Shown here: piece by piece, positions 35,966-45,608 of the stretch | Numbering within the stretch: the first letter of the stretch is position 1 | Layout: the number at the start of each line of letters is the position of its first letter | Origin: DAOUEO01 sp963763495 | Lineage (GTDB): Bacteria; Chloroflexota; Dehalococcoidia; DSTF01; JALHUB01 | Direction: 5' to 3' | DNA: 64,000 bases | Assembly: GCA_963763495.1 (NCBI GenBank) | Contig: CAVXOY010000019.1 | Span: 124,001 to 188,000, forward strand | The notes under the pieces: generated by a model | Database searches by the model: none | Seen by the model: the letters and a program-made list of their open reading frames with translations, nothing else | What the model was told of the DNA's origin: nothing | Made by a program: the position numbers and the translations under genes

Positions 35966-36054
35966 CAGGCCAGAACCGGCCTGCTCGCCGAGCAGGTTCG
36001 CAGGTTTTCGGGGCTAGGAGCCAGGGTTTGAGCTTTTCCCTCAGACAGGTCTGA
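35966..36054 (+). promoter_or_regulatory. Structured leader upstream of pnp
   Basis: The 289-base gap between rpsO and pnp has several dyads. CAGGCC-agaacc-GGCCTG (35966-35983) overlaps CCTGCTC-gcc-GAGCAGG (35980-35996), so the two hairpins exclude each other. A third perfect dyad, TCAGAC-ag-GTCTGA, lies at 36041-36054. In E. coli the pnp leader is cut by RNase III and autoregulated by PNPase. A similar control is possible here but is an inference. Confidence 0.5.
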
Positions 36055-36157
36055 CAATTGGCTTACGTCCAACAGGGTAGGCGCCTGAACACAATTTCGG
36101 AAGGTATCGTCCTATAGGGAACGGATGCCCGCTGGTCAGGGCATATGGAGGTTATTA

Positions 36158-38515
36158 ATGACTCGCGTTTATGAACGAACAATAGCCGGTCGCACACTGC
36201 TCGTCGAGCATGGGAGGATGGCCGGCCAGGCAAACGGATCGGTGATGATCCGTTATGGGGATGTGGTTGTTTTGGCTACGGCCTGCATGAGCGACCAGCC
36301 CCGGGAGGGGATCGATTTCTTCCCCCTCACCATTGACTATGAGGAGCGGCTGTACGCGGCGGGCAAGATACCGGGCAGCTTCTTCCGCCGTGAGGGCAGG
36401 CCGACCACGGAGGCGGTCCTGGCGGCCCGTCTCACCGACCGACCGCTGCGGCCGCTGTTCCCCAAGGGGATGCGCAACGACGTGCAGGTTGTGGTCACTG
36501 TGCTCTCCGCCGACCAAGAGAACGACCCGGACGTGCTGGGGACGGTGGGTGCCTCCACCGCGCTGTCTATCTCAGACATCCCCTTCGCCGGGCCGGTGAG
36601 CGCGGCGCGGGTGGGCTATGTGAACGGCGAATACGTGGTTAACCCCACCTACGCGCAGCTCAAGGAGAGTCAGCTCGACTTGGTTGTCTCCAGCACCCGT
36701 GACGCTGTCATGATGGTGGAAGCGGGGGCGTCCGGTGTGGCGGAAGAGGTCGTTTTGGGGGCCATCCGCGCCGGGCATGAGACGAACCTCGAGATCATCG
36801 CTCTCCAGGATGAGATCGTGGCTGAGGTAGGCAAGCCCAAGAAGGCTGTGATTATCCCTCAGATAGGCGAGGAAGTCCGGCGCGACATAGCGAAGTACGT
36901 AGAGGGCAAGCTGGACGAGATCATCGCCGCAGTGAACAAGGAAGAGCGGGAGCGCTCGATTGGAGAGCGCCGGGATGAGTTGCTTGAGCGCTTCGGAGAG
37001 ACGTACGCGGCAGACCAGATACTGTCCGCCTTCGACGAGAAGCTGAAGCAGGAGATACGCAACAACATTTTGGAGAAGGGCGTGCGCGCCGACGGCCGCA
37101 GTCTCACCGAGATCCGGCCGCTCAGCGCCGAGGTGGGTATACTGCCGCGGACGCACGGCTCCGGCCTGTTCAGCCGCGGGCAGACGCAGGCGCTCACCAT
37201 CGCCACACTGGGCTCGGCGGGGGAGGAGCAGCGTCTGGACACCCTCTCGCCGGAGGACACGAAACGGTTCCTGCATCACTACAATTTCCCGCCGTTCTCG
37301 GTGGGGGAGGTGCGACGCATGGGCTCGCCCAGCCGGCGGGACCTAGGGCACGGCGCTCTCGCCGAGAGAGCGGTGGAGCCGGTTATCCCCGGCGAAGAGG
37401 AGTTTCCCTACACAATCCGCCTGGTGACGGAGGTCCTGTCGAGCAACGGCAGCACGTCGATGGCGAGTGTTTGCGGTTGCACGCTGGCCCTGATGGACGC
37501 CGGTGTGCCGATCAAGGCGCCGGTAGCGGGCATCGCGATGGGGCTGATGAAGGGCGAGGACGGCAAGCACGCGATCCTCACCGATATCGCCGGCCTGGAA
37601 GACGCCATGGGCGACATGGACTTCAAGGTAGCGGGCACCGCCGAGGGGATTACGGCCCTCCAAATGGACATCAAGGTGAAGGGGATAACGCCGGAGATAA
37701 TGGGCGAGGCGCTGGAACAGGCGCGCCAGGCCCGGCTAACGATCCTGGCCAAGATGCGAGAGGCTATCGCTGAGAGCAGGCCGGAGATCTCGCGCTATGC
37801 CCCGCGCATGTACCGCCTCCAGATACCGGCGAAGAAGATCGGAACGGTCATCGGTCCCGGCGGTCGGGTAATTCGCTCCATCGTCGAGGAGACGAAGTGC
37901 ACCATCGACATCGAAGACGACGGCACGGTGCTCATCGGCTCAGCGAGCGAGGAAGCCGCCAACAAGGCGATCGAGATCATCCAGGGGCTGACGAAGGAGG
38001 TGGAGGTAGGCGCCATCTACAACGGCAAGGTCACACGGATAACCAACTTCGGGGCGTTTGTGGAGATCATGCCGGGCAAGGATGGGCTGGTGCGGATATC
38101 GGAGCTTGCCGACTATCACGTGCCGAGTGTGGAGGATGTTGTCCAAATAGGCGACGAGATCATGGTGATGGTAACGGAGATCGATAACCTGGGCCGGGTG
38201 AACCTTTCGCGGCGGGCCGTCCTGGAAGGGACGAAGCCCGGGGAAGGAAGGCCGGAACCGGGGAATGAGCGAGCTCCTTCGTCCGACAGTGGGCAGGACG
38301 GCCCGCCGCGAAGACGGCCGGGGCCGGGCTATGGCGGCGACCCGGCGCGGCGGCGGCCCAGCCCCCGTCCTCCAGGCGGTCAGCACCGCAGTAACCTCGA
38401 CGCGTCCAGCCGTCCCCGGCGGCGCCCCTACGGAGAAGGTCGGGGCCGGCCGGATTCGCGCCCTGATCCAGGAGCGGGAGGCCCGCCGAAGCCGCCTTTT
38501 GGCCGACGCTGGTAG
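36158..38515 (+). CDS. pnp: Polyribonucleotide nucleotidyltransferase
   Basis: 785 residues. Two RNase PH domains (about 1-140 and 310-540) flank a helical domain; the KH domain has IGPGGRVIRSIVEET (about 565-580) and is followed by an S1 domain (GAIYNGKVTRITNFGAFVEI). PNPase degrades mRNA from the 3' end with phosphate. Unusually, about 95 residues after the S1 domain form a Pro/Arg/Gly-rich disordered tail (RRRPGPGYGGDPARRRPSP). ATG 36158 has GGAGG seven bases upstream. No frameshift is seen. Confidence 0.96.
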   Translation: MTRVYERTIAGRTLLVEHGRMAGQANGSVMIRYGDVVVLATACMSDQPREGIDFFPLTIDYEERLYAAGKIPGSFFRREGRPTTEAVLAARLTDRPLRPLFPKGMRNDVQVVVTVLSADQENDPDVLGTVGASTALSISDIPFAGPVSAARVGYVNGEYVVNPTYAQLKESQLDLVVSSTRDAVMMVEAGASGVAEEVVLGAIRAGHETNLEIIALQDEIVAEVGKPKKAVIIPQIGEEVRRDIAKYVEGKLDEIIAAVNKEERERSIGERRDELLERFGETYAADQILSAFDEKLKQEIRNNILEKGVRADGRSLTEIRPLSAEVGILPRTHGSGLFSRGQTQALTIATLGSAGEEQRLDTLSPEDTKRFLHHYNFPPFSVGEVRRMGSPSRRDLGHGALAERAVEPVIPGEEEFPYTIRLVTEVLSSNGSTSMASVCGCTLALMDAGVPIKAPVAGIAMGLMKGEDGKHAILTDIAGLEDAMGDMDFKVAGTAEGITALQMDIKVKGITPEIMGEALEQARQARLTILAKMREAIAESRPEISRYAPRMYRLQIPAKKIGTVIGPGGRVIRSIVEETKCTIDIEDDGTVLIGSASEEAANKAIEIIQGLTKEVEVGAIYNGKVTRITNFGAFVEIMPGKDGLVRISELADYHVPSVEDVVQIGDEIMVMVTEIDNLGRVNLSRRAVLEGTKPGEGRPEPGNERAPSSDSGQDGPPRRRPGPGYGGDPARRRPSPRPPGGQHRSNLDASSRPRRRPYGEGRGRPDSRPDPGAGGPPKPPFGRRW

Positions 38516-38561
38516 AGGTCTTCTCCGGCAGTAAGGCCAGCGGTGTGGGAGGAAGAACACA

Positions 38562-39359
38562 GTGGCTAGCATTCGCGTGGTCGTCAGCGGAACCGGCAAG
38601 ATGGGCAAGGAGATCCTGGCCGCGGTCTGCGCCGATCCCGATCTGGAGCCGGTCGGCGTCTTGGAGAAGTTCTCCGCGGAGGAGTATGTATCCCTTCCCG
38701 ACGGGTCCGGACTCGTCCATCTGGACAAGGACCCCCAGGCGCTGTTCGCGCGCTGCCGCCCCGACGTAGTGATCGACTTTACGAACGCCGAATGGGCGCC
38801 TGTGGTGGCGAGAGCAGCGCTGGAGGCAGGGGTGCGGCTGGTTATCGGCACCACAGGTCTCTCGAGCGATGTGCTGGCGGAGATGGAGCGCTCCTGTAAG
38901 GAGAAGGGGCTGGGGGCGGTGGCGGCATCGAACTTCGCCATCGGCGCGGTTCTCATGATGCACCTGGCCAAGGTCGCCGCCCGCCACTTCGACAGCGCCG
39001 AGATCATCGAGCTTCACCACGACCAGAAAGCGGATGCGCCCTCAGGGACGGCGATCGCCACTGCTCAAGCCATGGCGGCAGGCAGGGGTGCCCCCTTCGA
39101 GCGGCCGGTCACGCATAAGGAGACGGTGGCGGGAACCCGTGGCGGGGCACAGGACGGGATAACGATCCACAGCGTGCGCCTGCCGGGGTTAGTCGCCCAT
39201 CAGGAGGTTATCTTCGGCGGCAGAGGGCAGACGCTCATCATCCGTCATGACTCGACCGGTCGCGACTCCTTCTTGCCGGGCATCCTGCTGGCGACGAAGG
39301 AGGTCATGAACCGGCAGGAGCTGGTGCGCGGATTGGGCCCTCTCATCGGCCTCTCCTGA
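38562..39359 (+). CDS. dapB: 4-hydroxy-tetrahydrodipicolinate reductase
   Basis: 265 residues. N-terminal nucleotide-binding motif VVSGTGKMGKEI and the catalytic signature ELHHDQKADAPSGTA near residue 150. It reduces the product of DapA with NAD(P)H in lysine and diaminopimelate synthesis. GTG start with GGGAGGAAG upstream. It lies 46 bases after pnp and just ahead of asd and dapA; an extra promoter lies between dapB and asd. Confidence 0.95.
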   Translation: MASIRVVVSGTGKMGKEILAAVCADPDLEPVGVLEKFSAEEYVSLPDGSGLVHLDKDPQALFARCRPDVVIDFTNAEWAPVVARAALEAGVRLVIGTTGLSSDVLAEMERSCKEKGLGAVAASNFAIGAVLMMHLAKVAARHFDSAEIIELHHDQKADAPSGTAIATAQAMAAGRGAPFERPVTHKETVAGTRGGAQDGITIHSVRLPGLVAHQEVIFGGRGQTLIIRHDSTGRDSFLPGILLATKEVMNRQELVRGLGPLIGLS

Positions 39360-39389
39360 AGCTACCGGTCGGCCCTTTCTGTTCCAGGC

Positions 39390-39419
39390 TTGAATGTCTC
39401 ACAGCCCCTGCGATATTAT
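39390..39419 (+). promoter_or_regulatory. Promoter of asd-dapA
   Basis: TTGAAT (39390-39395), 18-base spacer, TATTAT (39414-39419), about 58 bases before the asd ATG. Confidence 0.6.
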
Positions 39420-39477
39420 GTTCTGGCTGTATCCGTATCGATCGAAGGCAATGCAAGTGGGGGAGCAATAGACAGCA

Positions 39478-40500
39478 ATGCCTCCTAAGAAGCTATATAA
39501 CGTGACGGTTGTCGGCGCCACCGGGATGGTGGGCCGTCATTTTCTGGAGATACTGGAGGAGCGCCATTTCCCGGTCAAAGGGCTGCGCCTGCTAGCTACG
39601 ACACGCTCGGCGGGACGCAAGGTCCTCTGGGGCGAGAGAGAGATCGAGGTGGAGGTGACGACAGCCGAGTCCTTTGGGGGCGCCGACTTCGTCTTTGTCT
39701 CCGCCAGCGGCGAGGCCTCCCGGCAGTACTGTCCCATCGCTGCCAAGGCCGGCGCGATCGCCATCGACGATAGCTCGGCCTGGCGGATGGATCCGCGAGT
39801 GCCCTTGGTTGTGCCGGAGGTGAACGCCGCCGACGTGGAGCACCAGCAGGGGATAATCGCTATCCCCAACTGTTCGACGACCCCTCTGGTGATGTGTCTG
39901 TGGCCGATCCACCGCGTCAATCCGATCAAGCGGATCATCGTCGACACCTATCAGTCCGTGTCGGGAACAGGTAAGGCGGCGGTGGACGAGCTCAACACGC
40001 AGACCGAGCAGGTCTTGGCGGGGAAGAGCGTCGTGCCGCACGTGTACCCGCATCAGATCGCGTTCAACCTCCTTCCCCATATCGACGTTTTTCTCGACAA
40101 CGGCTACACAAAAGAAGAGTGGAAGATGGTGAACGAGACGCGAAAGATCATGCACGATGAATCGCTGGCCATCTCCGCCACCTGCGTGCGCGTGCCGGTA
40201 CCCGTATCACACAGCGCGGCCGTACATGTTGAGCTGACCCGCCCGATGAGCCCGGATGAAGTGCGGGATATATTGGCTGAGGCGCCCGGTGTTACCGTCC
40301 AGGACGAGCCGAGCGTGAACCTCTATCCCCAGCCGTGGGCCGCTGCCGGTCAGGACGACGTGTTCGTGGGACGGATCCGCAAGGATAGCTCTCACCCCAA
40401 CGGCATCGCGATGTGGATCGTCTCCGACAACCTGCGCAAGGGCGCCGCCCTCAACGCGATTCAGATCGCGGAAGAGTTGGTTAACCGCAACCTCGTCTAG
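39478..40500 (+). CDS. asd: Aspartate-semialdehyde dehydrogenase
   Basis: 340 residues. The N-terminal NADP-binding VVGATGMVGRHFLEIL, the catalytic cysteine in IPNCSTTPLV (about residue 138) and the YQSVSGTGKAAVDEL segment are all present. It reduces aspartyl phosphate to the semialdehyde used for lysine, threonine and methionine. dapA follows 25 bases later with AGGGAGG as its ribosome site. Confidence 0.95.
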   Translation: MPPKKLYNVTVVGATGMVGRHFLEILEERHFPVKGLRLLATTRSAGRKVLWGEREIEVEVTTAESFGGADFVFVSASGEASRQYCPIAAKAGAIAIDDSSAWRMDPRVPLVVPEVNAADVEHQQGIIAIPNCSTTPLVMCLWPIHRVNPIKRIIVDTYQSVSGTGKAAVDELNTQTEQVLAGKSVVPHVYPHQIAFNLLPHIDVFLDNGYTKEEWKMVNETRKIMHDESLAISATCVRVPVPVSHSAAVHVELTRPMSPDEVRDILAEAPGVTVQDEPSVNLYPQPWAAAGQDDVFVGRIRKDSSHPNGIAMWIVSDNLRKGAALNAIQIAEELVNRNLV

Positions 40501-40525
40501 CTGATCCCTTAGGGAGGTTATTCTC

Positions 40526-41422
40526 ATGGTGGAACTGGGTCGTTTGCTGACGGCTATGGTCACCCCCTTCACAGCGGAGGGCGCGGTCGACTATAAGCAG
40601 GCCCAACAACTGGCCCTGGCGTTGCTCCGCTCGGGAAGCGACGGCGTGATCCTGTCCGGGACCACCGGCGAGGTCCCTACCCTGAGCTACGAGGAGAAGG
40701 TACGACTCTTCACTGAAGTCAAGCAGGCCATCGGCGACAGCGGCGCCGTCGTCGCGGGCACCGGCAACTACAACACGGCGGAAAGCGAGGAGCTGTCCCG
40801 CGAGGCGGAGAAAGCCGGCGTGGACGGTCTTCTCTTCACTGTTCCCTACTACAGCAAGCCCACGCAGGAGGGCATATTCCGCCACTTTGAGCGCTTGGCC
40901 AAGGCGACGGCGCTCCCCTGCATCCTCTACAACATCCCCGGCCGCACCGGTGTCAACATGACGGCGGAGACGACGATCAGGCTCTCCCATATCCCCAGCA
41001 TCGTCGGGGTGAAGGAGGCGAGCGGCAACCTGGAGCAGATCGCGCAGATCATCGACCAGTCGCGCAACGGGTTCCGCGTCTGGAGCGGCAACGACCAGGA
41101 GACCCTGCCCATCCTATCTCTGGGTGGCTACGGCGTCATCTGTGTGGTTTCCCATCTGGTAGGGCTCCAGATGAGGCAACTCATCGACGAATTCCTGGCG
41201 GGGCGGACGGCCGAGGCAGCCCAGATCCACCGGCGGCTGTTGCCTCTGATGGTGACCTTGATGACGGCGGCCAGCAACCCTATCCCTATCAAGTACGCCT
41301 TGAACCAGGTGGGGTTCCCGGTGGGAGGGATGCGTCTCCCCCTGTGCGAGCCGGACGAGGCTGCCGCCGCCAAGATAATGGAAGAGGTGCGGCGTCATCG
41401 CCTGGACCTCCCAATACCGTAA
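40526..41422 (+). CDS. dapA: 4-hydroxy-tetrahydrodipicolinate synthase
   Basis: 298 residues of the DHDPS TIM-barrel aldolase family. GTTGEVPTLSYEEK holds the pyruvate-binding threonines, YNIPGRTGVNM the catalytic tyrosine, and the Schiff-base lysine lies in GVKEASGN (about residue 165). It condenses pyruvate with aspartate semialdehyde made by the adjacent Asd. This order gives a dapB, asd, dapA lysine/diaminopimelate set, in agreement with a peptidoglycan-containing cell. Confidence 0.94.
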   Translation: MVELGRLLTAMVTPFTAEGAVDYKQAQQLALALLRSGSDGVILSGTTGEVPTLSYEEKVRLFTEVKQAIGDSGAVVAGTGNYNTAESEELSREAEKAGVDGLLFTVPYYSKPTQEGIFRHFERLAKATALPCILYNIPGRTGVNMTAETTIRLSHIPSIVGVKEASGNLEQIAQIIDQSRNGFRVWSGNDQETLPILSLGGYGVICVVSHLVGLQMRQLIDEFLAGRTAEAAQIHRRLLPLMVTLMTAASNPIPIKYALNQVGFPVGGMRLPLCEPDEAAAAKIMEEVRRHRLDLPIP

Positions 41423-41447
41423 TGTTGCAGAAAGGGGTTTGGCTACA

Positions 41448-42266
41448 ATGACCACGACCGACTATTCCCTAAAGGCGTTTGCCAGCCACCCCTTCTATAC
41501 GGCGATGAACCGGCGGCTGGTCAAGCTCTGCGAGCTCCGGCCCTGGCAGAAGGTGGTCGACCTGGGTTGCGGCACCGGCGCCGTTACTGAGCTGATCTTG
41601 GAGGAGATGCACCCGGACAAGGGTGAGGTGGTGGGAATAGACCCCTCGCCTTCCGCGCTGGATGTGGCGCGCCGCGACCTCCAGGAGCGATGGGGAGCGG
41701 TAGTGCGCTTCATGGCCGGTCAGGCCGAGAGCCTGTCGCGGCTCACAAAGCGGGCCGCCGACGCGGTCGTTTTCTGCAATGCCATCCATCTGGTCGAGGA
41801 CAAGCGCCGCGTCTTGCAGGAGATATCGGAGAGCCTGAAGGAGAAGGGCGTCTTCGCCTTCAACAGCGCCTTCTTCGAAGGGGCGCAGCCGCAGGAGACC
41901 TTCTCTTTCTACACCGCTTGGGTGCGCCGCGCCCTCCACATCTTCAAGAACGAGTATCCGGATATCCGGCGGGAGAAGGAAGGGAAGTCGCAGGCGCGGA
42001 TCGGCCTGACCCCTGAGGAGTACATTCAGTTGTTGGATGATGAGGGGTTTGAGCTTCAGCACATGGAGCTGTGTCCGGTGGAGATGCCGCTGGAAGGGTT
42101 CGAGGACATCAGCCGCTATGACCTCTTCGCCCGCGGCGCCCTGCCCGGAGTTCCCCTGACCGTCGCCGTCGACTGCCTCGTGCGGGGTGTGCGAGAGGCG
42201 TTCCGCGACCTCAACCGCACGAGCGTGACCCGCAACTGGCTGCAGGTGGTGGCCGTCAAGGCCTAG
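41448..42266 (+). CDS. Class I SAM-dependent methyltransferase
   Basis: 272 residues. Motif I is VVDLGCGTGAVTE (about residues 35-47), followed by VVGIDPSPSALDVARR (motif II region) and a long C-terminal helical section. The substrate cannot be named. ATG 41448 is preferred, with AAAGGGG upstream; an in-frame TTG at 41439 is the alternative. It is the last gene of the dap series, 25 bases after dapA, though a functional link to lysine is not evident. A strong hairpin follows. Confidence 0.85.
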   Translation: MTTTDYSLKAFASHPFYTAMNRRLVKLCELRPWQKVVDLGCGTGAVTELILEEMHPDKGEVVGIDPSPSALDVARRDLQERWGAVVRFMAGQAESLSRLTKRAADAVVFCNAIHLVEDKRRVLQEISESLKEKGVFAFNSAFFEGAQPQETFSFYTAWVRRALHIFKNEYPDIRREKEGKSQARIGLTPEEYIQLLDDEGFELQHMELCPVEMPLEGFEDISRYDLFARGALPGVPLTVAVDCLVRGVREAFRDLNRTSVTRNWLQVVAVKA

Positions 42267-42299
42267 CGGCCCATTTGCTCACCTAACGCCTGACAATTC

Positions 42300-42331
42300 A
42301 TTGGGCGTCACTCTCAGCAGTGACGCCCAAT
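42300..42331. terminator. Hairpin between convergent genes
   Basis: ATTGGGCGTCACT (42300-42312) and AGTGACGCCCAAT (42319-42331) form a perfect 13-base stem with a six-base loop. It lies between the converging methyltransferase and purA genes and could end transcription from both sides, though neither side has a long T run. Confidence 0.75.
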
Positions 42332-42356
42332 CGTTTGTCGGTTTCCAACCGTTTGA

Positions 42357-43646
42357 CTAGATGATCGGTTTGACGATGATCGCCTGGTCGCGCTCCGGCC
42401 CGACGGAGACGAGCGCCACCGGACAGCCGATGAGGCTCTCCAGCCGCTTCACATAGTCTTGGGCGTGCCGCGGCAGGTCCTGGAAGCGGCGGATGTCTGT
42501 GGTGGGCTCCTGCCAGCCCGGCATCTCCTCGTAGATCGTTTCGCAGCGCTGGAGCTGGCGGATGCTGGCGGGGAAGGTGTCGACGGGCGTGCCGTTGATG
42601 TGGTAGCTGGTGCAGACCTTGAGGCTGGCGAAGGTGTCCAGCACGTCGAGGCGGGTTATCACCGCCGCCGATATGCCGTTTAGGCGGGCCGTGTAGCGGG
42701 CGGCCACGGCATCGAACCAGCCGCAGCGCCGGGGACGGCCGGTGGTGGTGCCGTACTCCTGTCCCTTCTCCCGCAGCTCTTCGCCGGTCGCGTCGGTCAG
42801 TTCCGTCGGCATGGGGCCGTTGCCCACGCGGGTGACGTATGCCTTGTAGACGGCGACGACGCGCGTGATCTGGGTGGGGCCGATGCCGATCCCCAGGGCG
42901 GCGCCGGCGGCCGTCGAGGAAGGCACGGAGGAGGTGACGTAGTCGTAGGTGCCGGCGTCCAGGTCGAGGAGGCTGCCCTGCGCGCCCTCCAACAGGATCG
43001 TCTCGCCGTCGGCGAGGGCATCCTGCACCATTGCCGCGGTGTCGGTCACGAAGGGGGCGAGACGGCGGCCGTACTCGCCGTACTTCTGATAGACTTCGTC
43101 GAAGTCCAGCGGCTCCCGGTCGTACAGCTTGGTCAGCACGGCGTTCTTGTAGGGTAGCACCAGGGAGAGGCGGTCGCGGAAGGCCTCAGGGCTGATGAGG
43201 TCGCCCATGCGGATGCCGATCCGCCCGACCTTGTCGACGAAGGCGGGGCCGACGCCGCGGAAGGTCGTGCCGATGGCGGCGGGGCCGCGCAGCTCCTCGT
43301 CGGCGCGGTCGATGAGGATGTGGTAGGGCATGGTGATGTGAGCGCGGTCGCTGACGTAGAGGTTCTTCACGCTGACGCCCTTGGACTGCAGCTCTTCGAT
43401 CTCTTCCAGAAGGACGGCAGGGTCGATGACGAGGCCGTTGCCGATGAGACAGGTCTTGTCGGCGTAGAAGATACCGGCGGGCACGAGATGGAGGCGGAAG
43501 GTCCCCTTCTCGTTGATGACGGTGTGTCCGGCGTTGTTTCCCGCCGAGTAGCGGGCGACGATCGTCGCGTTCTGGGCCAGGAGGTCGATCGTCCTGCCTT
43601 TTCCTTCGTCTCCCCACTGGCCGCCGATGACTACGAGTACTGGCAT
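42357..43646 (-). CDS. purA: Adenylosuccinate synthetase
   Basis: 429 residues. It begins VLVVIGGQWGDEGKGRTID, with the GTP-binding loop, and has GNNAGHTV with the catalytic histidine and the GTTTGRPRRCGWFD motif. It joins IMP and aspartate in AMP synthesis. ATG 43646 is the family start, with GGGGTAA before it. A TATACT box on the minus strand near 43740 may be the -10. Confidence 0.96.
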   Translation of the reverse strand: MPVLVVIGGQWGDEGKGRTIDLLAQNATIVARYSAGNNAGHTVINEKGTFRLHLVPAGIFYADKTCLIGNGLVIDPAVLLEEIEELQSKGVSVKNLYVSDRAHITMPYHILIDRADEELRGPAAIGTTFRGVGPAFVDKVGRIGIRMGDLISPEAFRDRLSLVLPYKNAVLTKLYDREPLDFDEVYQKYGEYGRRLAPFVTDTAAMVQDALADGETILLEGAQGSLLDLDAGTYDYVTSSVPSSTAAGAALGIGIGPTQITRVVAVYKAYVTRVGNGPMPTELTDATGEELREKGQEYGTTTGRPRRCGWFDAVAARYTARLNGISAAVITRLDVLDTFASLKVCTSYHINGTPVDTFPASIRQLQRCETIYEEMPGWQEPTTDIRRFQDLPRHAQDYVKRLESLIGCPVALVSVGPERDQAIIVKPII

Positions 43647-43842
43647 AAATTTACCCCGAGCTGGTCGGGGCCTGCCTCCTTTTCTGAGTCTGTGAACACC
43701 CGGCTCCGGAGCTGACGCCCCCTCGAACCGTCGGAGAGTATAGCAAAGGGGGCGGGGAAAGGGAAGAGAGGCGTCGTGGAGAAGGCTGGTTCCTGACATT
43801 GACCGGAATAGGACGCTATGGTAGTTTGCTGACTGAGAAAAG

Positions 43843-44472
43843 ATGCCAAGAATCCCCTTTCTCCCCCGCAACGACAGGTTCTACGACCTCTTGCATGAGA
43901 GCGCCAAGAACCTTGTTGACGCTGCCGACGCCCTTGTCGACCTGGTGGAGCATTACCAGAACGTCGACATGAAGACCGAGCGGCTGACGGAACTGGAACA
44001 CAACGGCGACAGCATTACCCACAGCATCGTGAACCTGCTCCACAAAACGTTCGTGACGCCTATCGAGCGGGAGGATATCGCGCTCTTGGCGGAGCGGCTG
44101 GATGACGTCACGGACTACATAGAGGGCGCGGCCACGGCGTTGCACATCTATAAGATAAAGGAGCCGAGCCTCTGCAGCCGGCAGTTGGCAGACATCGTGC
44201 GGATGATGGCGGTGAAACTGGAGCAGGCGATCTCTCATCTGCGTGAGCGCGGCAAGCTGCGGGATATCCTGCCCTATTGCGTCGAGATCAACCGTCTGGA
44301 GAACGTGGCCGACGACCTCTTCCGTCAGGCGATAGCAGGACTCTTCGAGAAGGAGAGCGGGGCCGCCGAGATCATCAAGTGGCGCGACATCTACGATCAG
44401 TTGGAGCGGGCGACTGACCTCGCTGAGGACGTGGCGAACGTCCTGGAGGGGATCGTCCTCAGACATGCTTAG
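43843..44472 (+). CDS. DUF47 (PhoU-like) phosphate transport accessory protein
   Basis: 209 residues, all helical, of the DUF47/PF01865 family. The repeated E-x-x-x-D metal-binding signatures appear as ELEHNGDSITHSIV and RLDDVTDYIEGAA, and again as INRLENVADDLFRQ. These proteins usually lie next to PiT phosphate transporters and are thought to control them. The transporter follows after about 100 bases. A TTGACC/TAGTTT pair near 43798-43826 may be the promoter. Confidence 0.88.
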   Translation: MPRIPFLPRNDRFYDLLHESAKNLVDAADALVDLVEHYQNVDMKTERLTELEHNGDSITHSIVNLLHKTFVTPIEREDIALLAERLDDVTDYIEGAATALHIYKIKEPSLCSRQLADIVRMMAVKLEQAISHLRERGKLRDILPYCVEINRLENVADDLFRQAIAGLFEKESGAAEIIKWRDIYDQLERATDLAEDVANVLEGIVLRHA

Positions 44473-44574
44473 GGCAACTTACTGTCTTGCTGGCAACGTA
44501 GAGAGGGGCCTTGGAGGCTCCTTTTTCGTTGGCTGGGGCGAGTTTCTCCGCTCTCTGTCTAGGAACGGAACGAG

Positions 44575-45558
44575 ATGACAGATTCTTTCGCCTTTCTCGT
44601 CATCACGCTGATTATCGTCCTCGCCTTCGAGGCGGTGAACGGCTGGACGGACGCCCCCAACGCCATCGCTACCGTCGTTTCTACGCGTGTTCTCAGCCCC
44701 ACGGCGGCGGTGGGCATGGCCGCCTTCTTCAATCTGGTCGGTGCGCTGTCGGGCACGGCCGTCGCCACGACCATCGGCAAGGGGATAGTCGATATCCACG
44801 CCATAACGCTGGAGACGGTCGCCGCCTCGGCGCTGGCGGTCGTCATCTGGAGTAGTACCGCCGCCTACTTTGGGTTGCCAACGAGTGAAAGCCACGGCCT
44901 TCTCGCCGCGATTGCCGGGGCGGGAGTGGCTGCCGCAGGCACCGACGTCCTTCTCTGGGAAGGCTGGCGTTTGGTGCTGATAGGGTTGGGGGCGGCGGTT
45001 GTCTTCGGCGGGCTGGGCGGGTTCGCGATCATGATAGCGCTGCTTTGGATCCTCCGCAAGGCGAGCCCCACGCTGACGCGGCGCCTCTTCGGGCCGCTTC
45101 AGCTTTGCTCTGCCGCCTTCATGGCCTGGAGCCACGGGACGGCCGACGGCCAGAAGGCGATGGGCGTAATGGCAATGGCTCTGGCCATCTACTACAACAA
45201 GGACTTCGGGGTGCCGCTGTGGGTGATCTTGCTCTGCGCCTCGACGATGGGAGTCGCCACGGCGTTCGGCGGCTGGCGGATCATCAGGACGCTGGGGATG
45301 CGTCTCACGCAGCTCCAGCCGGTGCACGGCTTCGCGGCGGAGACGGCGGCCGCCATGACGATCACCGTCAGCTCCCGCTTCGGCATTCCTCTCAGCACCA
45401 CCCACACGATAGGCACGGCGATAATGGGCGTCGGCGCGACGCGACGGCTGTCGGCCGTGCGCTGGGGGATCGCCTACAATATCGTGGCGGCCTGGGTGCT
45501 GACCTTCCCCATCTGCTTCGGCCTTGGTTGGCTGATTGCTGTGCTTATCCCTGGGTAG
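44575..45558 (+). CDS. pit: PiT-family inorganic phosphate transporter
   Basis: 327 residues with about nine transmembrane helices. Both inverted-repeat signatures are visible: NGWTDAPNAIATVVSTRVL near the N-terminus and WSHGTADGQKAMGVM near residue 185; the second ends with GIPLSTTHTIGTAIMGVG. PiT carriers take up phosphate as a metal-phosphate complex, driven by protons or sodium. The DUF47 partner gene is directly upstream. Confidence 0.93.
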   Translation: MTDSFAFLVITLIIVLAFEAVNGWTDAPNAIATVVSTRVLSPTAAVGMAAFFNLVGALSGTAVATTIGKGIVDIHAITLETVAASALAVVIWSSTAAYFGLPTSESHGLLAAIAGAGVAAAGTDVLLWEGWRLVLIGLGAAVVFGGLGGFAIMIALLWILRKASPTLTRRLFGPLQLCSAAFMAWSHGTADGQKAMGVMAMALAIYYNKDFGVPLWVILLCASTMGVATAFGGWRIIRTLGMRLTQLQPVHGFAAETAAAMTITVSSRFGIPLSTTHTIGTAIMGVGATRRLSAVRWGIAYNIVAAWVLTFPICFGLGWLIAVLIPG

Positions 45559-45608
45559 AGCGGTGCTCCCTTGCGGAATAACGCTTCATCGGGGCAGCGG
45601 CGTCCCCG

